DNA of 5,490 bases from assembly GCA_003557125.1 (NCBI GenBank), contig PWPN01000300.1, forward strand, positions 1 through 5,490, in the 5' to 3' direction. How positions within the stretch are numbered: position 1 is the stretch's first letter; every line of letters begins with the position of its first letter. Source of the stretch: Phycisphaerae bacterium. Lineage in GTDB: Bacteria > Planctomycetota > Phycisphaerae > UBA1845 > PWPN01. The translations under genes were made by a program, and so were the position numbers. This document shows positions 1-5,490 of the stretch, piece after piece. The notes under the pieces were generated by a model, which made no database searches, was not told the origin of the DNA, and saw only the letters and a list, made by a program, of their open reading frames with translations.

Positions 1-426
1 ACCTCAACGACGCCCGGCCAGCCGATCCTGCAGAACGATCTCATCGCCAATCCCGCATTCGACCCGCAGCGGAGAATGAACTTCCTGGTGGCCGGCGATT
101 TCGATCTGAACTTCGATGGTCAGATCGACGATCCGACCGGCCAGCGGGTGCGATCACTGATCGAGGCATCGAACGGCCAAATCGTCGAGCGGATCGACGC
201 ACGGACGGACTTCGTCGTGCTGGGAGCCCCGCCCGAGCAGATCGAGATCACGCCTGAAATCGACACGCCCGAGATGCGGGTGCAGGCCGAGCGGCAACAA
301 GAGCGTCTACGCGAGTTCGAGAGGATCGAAGAGAACGCAAGGGCGCTGTCGGTCCCCATCCTGACGCGGACGCAGTTCCTGCACTTCATGGGCGTGGCGA
401 CTCCACGCCATCGTGCCGGACGGTAG
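1..426 (+). CDS. C-terminal part of a hypothetical protein with a BRCT-like domain (5' end outside window)
   Basis: The frame is open from base 1 and ends at TAG, giving 141 residues; the start lies upstream. The ATG at 76 has no good ribosome site and is probably internal. Residues 26-44 read as a strand, then a DxDxNxDGxID stretch (D33, D35, N37, D39, G40, I42, D43) resembling an EF-hand or dockerin calcium loop. Residues 47-75 (G47 to G75, with 'NGQIVERIDARTDFVVLG' at 58-75) and 'ALSVPILTRTQFLHF' (115-129) follow the BRCT pattern of helix, GG/NG-x-V, T-D-x-V-V-x-G, then a helix and 'vPIl....Fl'. A charged, probably helical segment (92-116) separates the two parts. BRCT domains usually mediate protein or DNA-end contacts, but the role here is unknown. 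Similar proteins are, from memory, frequent in planctomycetes. The reading frame is secure; the fold is inference. Confidence 0.75.
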   Translation, partial: TSTTPGQPILQNDLIANPAFDPQRRMNFLVAGDFDLNFDGQIDDPTGQRVRSLIEASNGQIVERIDARTDFVVLGAPPEQIEITPEIDTPEMRVQAERQQERLREFERIEENARALSVPILTRTQFLHFMGVATPRHRAGR

Positions 427-487
427 TCTGACGCGTCGTCGGCGAGCGCCCCGCGAGCAGTACCTCGCACAGTACATGGACCAAAAG

Positions 488-520
488 AAAGCCCCCGGCT
501 GGAAGGCCGAGGGCTTTTTT
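488..520. terminator. Rho-independent terminator, probably bidirectional
   Basis: Arms at 488-499 (AAAGCCCCCGGC) and 506-517 (GCCGAGGGCTTT) pair over 12 positions with a single C/A mismatch around a 6-base loop. A run of six T (515-520) follows on the plus strand. Read from the other side the hairpin is followed by TTTCTTTT, so it can also stop minus-strand transcripts. It lies between the convergent ends of the hypothetical gene (stop at 426) and the oxidoreductase gene (stop at 561) and probably serves both. The rest of the 427-560 gap shows nothing else. Confidence 0.88.
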
Positions 521-560
521 CATCTTCGGTTTCTGCGATCCCATCGAGGGACGAATCGGG

Positions 561-1745
561 TTACTTCACTTCGCTCATTTTCACGGCACAGCGGTTCTTG
601 GCCGACAGTAATGCAGCTTCCAGGACGCGCTGGGTTTCGTAGGCGTCGGCGAAGTCGGGAATGGGAACCTCGGGCTTTTTGCCGCCGAGCACCCGCATGA
701 TGTCGGCCGCCTGGTTGATGAAGCCGTGCTCGTAGCCCAGGATGTGCGCGTCCGGCCACCAGGCTTCGACGTAGGGATGGTTGCCGGCCGAGGTGCAGAT
801 GATCCTGCTCCAGCCCTGGACCTTTTTGTCGGCGGTGTTGTCGTAATAGTCGAGGTAGTTCATGTCCTCGAAGCGGAAGCGGATCGCGCCTTTCTCGCCG
901 TGGACCTCGATGCCGTTCTGGTTCTTGTAGCCGGTGGCCAGTCGGGAGGCTTCGAAACTTGCGGCTGCGCCGTTCTTGAAGCGGGCCAGGAACAGGACGG
1001 CGTCATCGACGTCGGATCGGCCTTTTTTACGTGCGCCCTTGCCGCCGCCGAGCCCGCCACTGGCAACCGTCTCCAGCAGGTCGCGCTCTTTGATGAATGT
1101 CTCTGCGATGGCGCCGCTGATTTCGGTGATCTCGTCGCCGGTGATGAAACGGGCCATGTCGACGATGTGCGCGTTGAGGTCGCCGTGCGCGCCGCTGCCG
1201 GCCAGCTTTTTCTGGAACCGCCACAGCAGCGGGGTTTCCGGTCCGCCCCAGTCCTGAAGGTAGACGCAACGGACATGGTAGACGCGGCCGATCTTGCCTG
1301 CCTTGACGAGCTGGTGGGCCAGGGCGACGGCCGGGCATCGGCGATAGTTGTACCAGACGAAGGTTTTGGCCTTGGCTTTTTTGGCGGCGGCGACCATCTC
1401 GCGCGCGTCGGCGAGGGTGCCGGCCAGGGGTTTTTCGGTCGCGAGGGCTTTGCCCGCGGCCAGGGCTTCCATGGCCGGCGGAAGGTGCATGTAGTTGGGC
1501 GTGACCAGGTCGACCAGGTCGATGTCTTCGTTGCGGACGAGAGACTTCCAGTCCGTCGAGGCATTCTGCCAGCCCCACTTGCCGGCGAACTGCTCGGGAT
1601 TCTCCTCCTTCATCCCGAAGACCGAGTGCATCACGGGGACGCGGGGCAGGTCGCCGAAGAACTTGGCGACCTTGAGGTAGGCGTTGCTGTGCGTGCGTCC
1701 CATGAACCCTTGGCCGATGAGTGCCACGTTGCAGGTTTTGGCCAT
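561..1745 (-). CDS. Gfo/Idh/MocA family NAD(P)-dependent oxidoreductase, levoglucosan dehydrogenase-like
   Basis: The 394-residue protein oxidises or reduces a hydroxyl of a sugar or cyclitol with NAD(P); the exact substrate is not readable. The N-terminal Rossmann domain has GQGFMG (11-16) followed by H19-S20. The family EKP motif is at 104-106, with K105 the expected catalytic lysine. 'NYRRCPAVALA' (133-143), 'YLQDW' (162-166) and 'GSGAHGDLNAHIVD' (183-196) match, from memory, the levoglucosan dehydrogenase branch; D189 and H193 are the likely active-site pair. A Gly/Lys/Arg-rich loop at 229-243 looks like an insertion. There is no signal peptide, so it is cytoplasmic. The ATG at 1745 was chosen because AAGGAG lies nine bases upstream and the Rossmann strand begins at once; the frame stays open to 1877 but those residues look non-coding. 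It is last in the minus-strand series, with its own likely promoter. Confidence 0.93.
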   Translation of the reverse strand: MAKTCNVALIGQGFMGRTHSNAYLKVAKFFGDLPRVPVMHSVFGMKEENPEQFAGKWGWQNASTDWKSLVRNEDIDLVDLVTPNYMHLPPAMEALAAGKALATEKPLAGTLADAREMVAAAKKAKAKTFVWYNYRRCPAVALAHQLVKAGKIGRVYHVRCVYLQDWGGPETPLLWRFQKKLAGSGAHGDLNAHIVDMARFITGDEITEISGAIAETFIKERDLLETVASGGLGGGKGARKKGRSDVDDAVLFLARFKNGAAASFEASRLATGYKNQNGIEVHGEKGAIRFRFEDMNYLDYYDNTADKKVQGWSRIICTSAGNHPYVEAWWPDAHILGYEHGFINQAADIMRVLGGKKPEVPIPDFADAYETQRVLEAALLSAKNRCAVKMSEVK

Positions 1746-1754
1746 GAAAGTGCT

Positions 1755-1760
1755 CTCCTT
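1755..1760 (-). promoter_or_regulatory. Ribosome binding site of the oxidoreductase gene
   Basis: The minus strand reads AAGGAG here, nine bases before the ATG at 1745. It is the best Shine-Dalgarno match in the window and fixes the start at 1745 rather than the longer open frame. Confidence 0.8.
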
Positions 1761-1827
1761 TCTGTGCATTCTTTGGATGGATGCCGTTCGAAGTCTTTCC
1801 GTGTCAGCCGCCCCGTCGCAGCCTCGG

Positions 1828-1849
1828 CTGTGGTGCGGGCCGCTCACAG
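1828..1849. promoter_or_regulatory. Operator-like imperfect dyad at the predicted transcription start
   Basis: CTGTG (1828-1832) and CACAG (1845-1849) are inverted arms around GCGG-G-CCGC (1835-1843), itself an inverted repeat. The two centres differ by half a base, so the dyad is imperfect. On the minus strand the first half reads CTGTGAGCGG, close to the lac operator half-site TTGTGAGCGG. The dyad sits directly downstream of the predicted -10 box, where a repressor would block initiation. A LacI-family regulator is a reasonable guess for a sugar oxidoreductase, but no regulator gene is in the window and the sequence is GC-rich enough for chance dyads. Confidence 0.35.
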
Positions 1850-1877
1850 ATATAGCGGTGCAGCCCGCTTGAATCAA
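1849..1877 (-). promoter_or_regulatory. Candidate sigma70-type promoter for the oxidoreductase gene
   Basis: On the minus strand TTGATT (1872-1877) and TATATC (1849-1854) are separated by exactly 17 bases; each box matches the bacterial consensus at four of six positions. It lies just downstream of the CPBP protease stop, in the 141-base gap before the oxidoreductase, and would give a leader of roughly 95 bases. A 5-base inverted repeat (AGCGG 1854-1858, CCGCT 1865-1869) falls inside the spacer. I see no terminator in the gap, so read-through from upstream genes is also possible. Confidence 0.5.
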
Positions 1878-1886
1878 CCCGGTCGA

Positions 1887-2735
1887 TCACGGCCAAGTCG
1901 GCGAGATCGCTTTGAGGGCAAGCAGGACGATGATGTTATGCAGCGCGTGGAGGACGATGCACGGCAGCAGGCTTTTCCGCCAGACGAAAATGACGCCCAG
2001 GATGATGCCCATGATGGTGACCAGGACCATGGCCAGGACGCCCTGGTAATCGTGAATGAGCCCGAACAGGGCGCTGCCTGTCAGAATGGTCAACCACCAG
2101 CGTTTGAAGACGGCCTGGAGTCGCGTCAGTAAAAAACCGCGAAATACGACCTCTTCCCAGATGGAGACGAAGATCATGAGCGCGACCATGGCCGTCAGAT
2201 TGAGAGGGGGGAGCGTTTCCTCGATGCCCTCCTGGGCCTGATCGAGATGATCGAGGATCGTCGGGAAAAACAGCATGATCAACGTGACCAGGATGATGCG
2301 GGTCGCGATGGTCACGCCCGTGCCGATCACGCCGACGGCCAGGTTGGCACCTGCCGGGTGCGCGCGCCATCCGATGTCGGACGGTTTCTGGCCGTCGATG
2401 ACCAACAGGATCGCGCAAACCAGCAGGGCGGCCAGTCCGGCGCCGGTCGTGGCCAGCAGGGTAATCCAGCGGGTGTCGGCAAAGGGCAGCGTCTGCAAAA
2501 GTAAAAGGAATATCGCGCCCGCGAATATCGTCAGGAACGCGACGATGATCAGCTCGACGATGGCCCATGGGGCGGACATCGGCGGCGGCCAGGTCATAGC
2601 GGCCGAGCGATGCTCGATCGGAACGGGTCGTGCACGGGGGATGTGATCCGACGGCGGCTCACCGGCATCATCGCGTTGCCTCTGTGAAGGGGGCTCCAGC
2701 GGATAGGGCGTCTGCGGATCATGTTCGTTCATCAT
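1887..2735 (-). CDS. CPBP family intramembrane metalloprotease (CAAX protease / Rce1-like)
   Basis: The 282-residue membrane protein belongs to the CPBP (ABI, Rce1-like) family of intramembrane metalloproteases, whose bacterial members often have unknown substrates. All three family motifs are present: EEVVFR with E194, E195 and R199; FGLIH with F224 and H228; and HALHN with H263 and N267. Hydrophobic segments lie at about 57-84, 90-114, 131-158, 181-193, 216-227, 233-254 and 257-274. Residues 1-56 are a polar, proline-rich tail, probably cytoplasmic, and unusual for the core family. The start is uncertain: GTG at 2744 and tandem ATGs at 2735 and 2732 are all in frame and none has a clear Shine-Dalgarno sequence. 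I took the first ATG. It lies 45 bases after the active M16 gene, so it is probably co-transcribed and possibly translationally coupled. Confidence 0.88.
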   Translation of the reverse strand: MMNEHDPQTPYPLEPPSQRQRDDAGEPPSDHIPRARPVPIEHRSAAMTWPPPMSAPWAIVELIIVAFLTIFAGAIFLLLLQTLPFADTRWITLLATTGAGLAALLVCAILLVIDGQKPSDIGWRAHPAGANLAVGVIGTGVTIATRIILVTLIMLFFPTILDHLDQAQEGIEETLPPLNLTAMVALMIFVSIWEEVVFRGFLLTRLQAVFKRWWLTILTGSALFGLIHDYQGVLAMVLVTIMGIILGVIFVWRKSLLPCIVLHALHNIIVLLALKAISPTWP

Positions 2736-2780
2736 GCGGATCACATTTTGCAGTGGATCGCGCTGCGATGCCTCCGGGCA

Positions 2781-4031
2781 TCAGCGCGCGGAGTTCGCCA
2801 GGTCTTCGCGCGGTCCGACACTGACCAGCAGCCCCGGCCCTGTAAGGGAGAAGCGTTCGAGGTAGCCGGCGACGCGTTCGGCGGTGACCGCATCGACCGC
2901 GTCGAGTCGTTCCGCTGCGGAGCGGGGGTGCCCGCGGTATGCGAGATCGTCGGCCAGCAGGCCGAGACGGTAATAGGGGGCTTCCGTTTCGCCGGCCAGG
3001 CCCGTTCGTCGCAGGTTCTTAACGCGTTGCAACTCATGAGGTTGGGGGCCTTCCTCGGTCAGTTGCCGGACTTCCTGCTGCATCGCGGCCAACACCGTAT
3101 CGGCGTTCTTGCTCTCGCAGAGGGCGAACAGAACTATGGTACCGAAGTCAGCATAGCCTTCGTAAAAGACGCCGGCCCTGCGACTGAGCCCTTTCTGGAC
3201 GATATTCCAGTAAAAACGCGAGTTCGTCCCGCCCAGGATCGCTGCGACAGCCTCGGCGGTCTCTTCGTCGGGGCTGCCGGCCGTGGTGGCCGGGTACGCC
3301 AGGAGAACCGCCTGCTGGTGGAAACGCGACATCGTACGGATCGCCTGGCCGCTACCCATCGCGGGGGTTGTCCGGACCGAGGCGACGTCGGCGTCCTGCC
3401 ATTGGCCGCACCAGCGCTCGGCGGCTGCCAGGATGCGGTCCGGATCGACCTGCCCGGCCACGATGAGCGTCATCGCGCGCGGCGCGTAGCGACGTTCGGC
3501 GAACGCGGCCATCTGCTGCCGGGAGCTGTCCCGGATGGTGTTCGCATATCCGAGCACGGGCCATCCCATCGGATGGTTGGGGCAGAGGTGTTCGTAGAGC
3601 GCGTCGTAGGCGACGGAGGCCAGGTCGTCGCCGGCCATGGCGATTTCTTCCAGGATGACGTTTTTTTCGAGGTCGAACTGGTCGGGCGGCAACGTGGGCC
3701 GCATCATGTCGGCCAGCAGCTCGATCTGGCGTTCGACGTCCTCGGGCCGAACCCATCCGTAATAGAAGGTCCGGTCTTTGCACGTATAGGCGTTGTGCTG
3801 GGCACCGAGTGCGTCCAGATCGATGCTGATCTGCTCCCACGAGCGACGGGCCGTCCCTTTGAAGCACATGTGTTCGAGGAAATGGGCGGCGCCGGCCAGT
3901 GCGTCCGGTTCATCGCGCGATCCGGTTTGCACGAGCATTCCGCAGGCGGCGGAGGGGACGTGCGGCATCCGCTCGATGACGATCTGCAGGCCGTTGGTCA
4001 GACGATATTGGATAAAAGACGTATCCTGCAT
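2781..4031 (-). CDS. M16 family zinc peptidase, catalytic (HxxEH) subunit
   Basis: The 416-residue protein is an M16B-type peptidase of typical subunit length. It has the inverted zinc motif HFLEH (H50, E53, H54) followed by M-C-F-K-G-T. The distal ligand is probably E129 in 'EKNVILEEIAM' (122-132), 75 residues after H54 as expected. H50, H54 and E129 bind zinc and E53 is the catalytic base. 'GGTNSRFYWNIVQKG' (267-281) is the second-half motif, but the Arg and Tyr conserved there are replaced by V277 and R284. No signal peptide or membrane segment is seen, so it is cytoplasmic. It follows a related M16 gene by 62 bases, and the two probably form one heterodimer. ATG at 4031 is the only start in the frame. 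Codons 122-124 contain a run of seven A, read GAA-AAA-AAC. Substrate unknown. Confidence 0.92.
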   Translation of the reverse strand: MQDTSFIQYRLTNGLQIVIERMPHVPSAACGMLVQTGSRDEPDALAGAAHFLEHMCFKGTARRSWEQISIDLDALGAQHNAYTCKDRTFYYGWVRPEDVERQIELLADMMRPTLPPDQFDLEKNVILEEIAMAGDDLASVAYDALYEHLCPNHPMGWPVLGYANTIRDSSRQQMAAFAERRYAPRAMTLIVAGQVDPDRILAAAERWCGQWQDADVASVRTTPAMGSGQAIRTMSRFHQQAVLLAYPATTAGSPDEETAEAVAAILGGTNSRFYWNIVQKGLSRRAGVFYEGYADFGTIVLFALCESKNADTVLAAMQQEVRQLTEEGPQPHELQRVKNLRRTGLAGETEAPYYRLGLLADDLAYRGHPRSAAERLDAVDAVTAERVAGYLERFSLTGPGLLVSVGPREDLANSAR

Positions 4032-4044
4032 CGGCGAGAGGTAT

Positions 4045-4050
4045 CCTCCC
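4045..4050 (-). promoter_or_regulatory. Ribosome binding site of the catalytic M16 gene, widely spaced
   Basis: The minus strand reads GGGAGG here, 13 bases before the ATG at 4031, which is longer than the usual 5 to 10. No other start codon lies between, so the spacing appears real. The rest of the 4032-4093 gap shows no promoter or terminator that I trust. Confidence 0.55.
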
Positions 4051-4093
4051 TTTTCAAACGTGCACCTTCCCTGAGATGACTCACGCGCATCCG

Positions 4094-5371
4094 TTATATG
4101 GTAAGCCGTTGCGGCCCGAGCGTGACGACTGCCAGCCGATCGCGCGGATATCGTTGCAGATACCGTCGGATGTCCTGGATCGTCACGGACCGGATGCGTT
4201 CGATCTTTTCGGCCATGGCGATCGGACGGCCGTGATAGAAGAGGTCGTCGGCCATCCGGCCTGCGCGGGCTCGCGTCATGTCGCCGCGCGTCTGGATGGA
4301 GGTCAGCAGGCCGGCGACGGCGCGGTCGACCTCGTCGGCGGACAGGTCCTCGCCGAGCCGGTCGAGTTCGCGGAGAAGCGTCGCATAGGTCTGGTCGACG
4401 CGTTGCGGCGTCGTGGACGCGCCCATGTGCAGCATCCCGCCCGCACGGGGATGGTCGGTCCAGGCATCGACCCAGTAGACGAGCCCCTGTTTTTCACGGA
4501 CCTCGGTAAAGAGCCGCCCGCTCATTCCGCCGGCCAGGACGGCGACGAGTACCTGTTCGACGGGGAAATCCTCGTCGGTGACGGCTGCGCAGGGATAGCA
4601 CAAAGCGATCTGCTGTTGTTCGAGTTGTTTGTCATAATGCCATTGGCCGCTCTGGAATCGTATGGGCCAGGCCGCCTGTGATGCCGGTTCGACGGCTGGC
4701 GATTGGCGGTCATCGGCGGGTTGCGTCAAGCCCTCGAAGGCCTGTTCGAGCTGATCGGCGATGCGGGCAGGATCGACGGCGCCGGCCACGGTGACGTGCA
4801 TGCGGTCCGTCGAAAAGAACTGCTGCCAATGGGCGACGACGGCTTCGCGATCGAGACGGTCGAGGGTCTCTTTCTCGCCGTAGAGGTGCCGATCGAGCGG
4901 CGGGCCGTAGGCGTGGCGGTGGAGCAGTTTGCGGGCCAGCTCGCCGGGATCGTCTTCGAGGGCTGCATGCGACTGACGCGTCAGCTCGATGGCGGTATGG
5001 CAGGCGTCGTCCGGGAACGTGGGGGTACGGATCATCTCGGCATGCAGGTCGAGGGCCTCTGCGACGAATTCGGGCAGGCAGGTGCAGACCAGGCCGACGG
5101 TTTCACGGCCGGCATAGGAGCTGTGGGCCGCACCGATGGCGTCGAAGGCATCGTTGAGGGCACGGCCGTCGCGTCGAGCGGTCCCCTTGGAGATCGCTTC
5201 GTCCAGGACATGCGCCACACCGAGGTGTTCCGGTCTTTCGAAGGCGTAACCCGCCAGCAGACGGATCAAGAATGCGACGATGGGCCGTTCAGGCATGGCC
5301 ATGACAGCCAGATCGATGCCGCAGTTCAGGCGATGATGGACGATCGACTCCTCGGGCAATGTCTCGTGCAT
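4094..5371 (-). CDS. M16 family peptidase-like protein, non-zinc (Arg/Tyr) partner subunit
   Basis: The 425-residue protein has the M16 two-half fold but no zinc site. The motif region reads HVLDE (H54, D57, E58) in place of HxxEH, still followed by 'AISKGT' as in active members. The position of the distal glutamate is Q133-S134. The second half is well kept: 'GGMSGRLFTEVREKQGLVY' (281-299) has R292 and Y299 at the seven-residue spacing of the family's substrate-binding pair. It therefore probably supplies Arg/Tyr to the HxxEH protein encoded just downstream, as in two-subunit bacterial M16B enzymes. No signal peptide is seen. ATG at 5371 was chosen; a TTG at 5416 is also in frame and overlaps the previous stop as TTGA, which would give 440 residues. 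Neither has a good Shine-Dalgarno site. Confidence 0.9.
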   Translation of the reverse strand: MHETLPEESIVHHRLNCGIDLAVMAMPERPIVAFLIRLLAGYAFERPEHLGVAHVLDEAISKGTARRDGRALNDAFDAIGAAHSSYAGRETVGLVCTCLPEFVAEALDLHAEMIRTPTFPDDACHTAIELTRQSHAALEDDPGELARKLLHRHAYGPPLDRHLYGEKETLDRLDREAVVAHWQQFFSTDRMHVTVAGAVDPARIADQLEQAFEGLTQPADDRQSPAVEPASQAAWPIRFQSGQWHYDKQLEQQQIALCYPCAAVTDEDFPVEQVLVAVLAGGMSGRLFTEVREKQGLVYWVDAWTDHPRAGGMLHMGASTTPQRVDQTYATLLRELDRLGEDLSADEVDRAVAGLLTSIQTRGDMTRARAGRMADDLFYHGRPIAMAEKIERIRSVTIQDIRRYLQRYPRDRLAVVTLGPQRLTI

Positions 5372-5412
5372 GATGGGTGTTGATCCGGTTGCTTTCTTCA
5401 GGGCCAAAAGCG

Positions 5413-5490
5413 TCAATCGTCTACGGGCCGGACGCTGGACGTGATGAGTCCGCGGACTTCATCGAGTTTGGCGGCTACCATCGTCTCGTC
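5413..5490 (-). CDS. 3' end of an unidentified gene (start outside window)
   Basis: Twenty-five codons are open to the window edge and end in TGA: DETMVAAKLDEVRG then LITSSVRPVDD. The other two minus-strand frames here have stops within about 30 bases, and most third positions are G or C, as in the neighbouring genes. The tail looks like a short amphipathic helix plus a polar end; I recognise no family. It ends 41 bases before the ATG of the M16 partner gene and overlaps the alternative TTG start, so it is probably in the same transcription unit. The operon promoter then lies beyond the window. Confidence 0.5.
   Translation of the reverse strand, partial: DETMVAAKLDEVRGLITSSVRPVDD

Noticed and set aside
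413..700. A 95-codon plus-strand frame across the terminator and the 3' end of the oxidoreductase gene
   Set aside because: It runs through a strong hairpin terminator, its product is Arg-rich and motif-free, and it overlaps a secure gene on the other strand.
1746..1877. Upstream extension of the oxidoreductase frame by 44 codons
   Set aside because: The strong AAGGAG site before 1745 and the immediate Rossmann strand after it indicate the shorter protein; the extension covers the candidate promoter and dyad.
726..2132. A 468-codon open frame on the plus strand spanning the oxidoreductase and part of the CPBP gene
   Set aside because: It runs antisense across two genes with clear family motifs and a promoter-bearing gap, its product is a low-complexity Val/Gly/Asp-rich sequence with no recognisable domain, and long antisense frames are expected in GC-rich DNA.
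2721..4079. A 452-codon open frame on the plus strand opposite the catalytic M16 gene
   Set aside because: It mirrors the M16 codons, shows no family motif and has no supporting ribosome site; the minus-strand gene carries the full HxxEH signature.
4094..5371. The M16 partner gene as a decaying pseudogene because its zinc motif is lost
   Set aside because: The frame is intact over full family length, the second half including Arg/Tyr is well conserved, and the losses complement those of the neighbouring subunit.
4703..5383. A 226-codon open frame on the plus strand opposite the M16 partner gene
   Set aside because: It is antisense to a convincing M16 protein and its translation has no recognisable motif.

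Overview
This GC-rich window most likely comes from a planctomycete, possibly the Phycisphaerae. The case rests mainly on the first gene. Its C-terminus has a 'VAGDFDLNFDGQID' segment running into a BRCT-like region, a style of hypothetical protein I associate with that phylum. A stand-alone Gfo/Idh/MocA sugar oxidoreductase, a gene type very common there, fits but does not prove it. The assignment is from recall, not a database search.

Layout. Positions 1-426 (+) hold the 3' end of a hypothetical protein gene, followed by a strong hairpin terminator at 488-520 that looks usable from both sides. Everything else is read on the minus strand, from right to left. It starts with the last 25 codons of an unidentified gene (5413-5490). 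Next are two adjacent M16 zinc-peptidase-like genes (4094-5371 and 2781-4031), then a CPBP/CAAX-type intramembrane protease gene (1887-2735). After a 141-base gap comes a Gfo/Idh/MocA oxidoreductase (561-1745), which runs into the shared terminator. The minus-strand genes are closely spaced (about 41, 62 and 45 bases). The gap before the oxidoreductase holds a plausible sigma70-type promoter and an operator-like dyad, so that gene is probably also transcribed on its own.

How the genes work together. The two M16 proteins look like a split enzyme. The downstream one keeps the HxxEH zinc site and the distal glutamate but lacks the conserved Arg/Tyr pair of the C-terminal half. The upstream one has lost all zinc ligands but keeps Arg/Tyr. 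This is the arrangement of two-subunit M16B peptidases, so the pair probably forms one heterodimeric cytoplasmic peptidase. The CPBP membrane protease next to it suggests a small proteolysis module, but its substrate cannot be read from the window. The oxidoreductase resembles the levoglucosan dehydrogenase-like branch of its family and is probably a separate sugar-metabolism function.

I see no RNA gene, CRISPR array, insertion sequence or mobile-element boundary. The intergenic stretches are all under 150 bases and are described in the entries.
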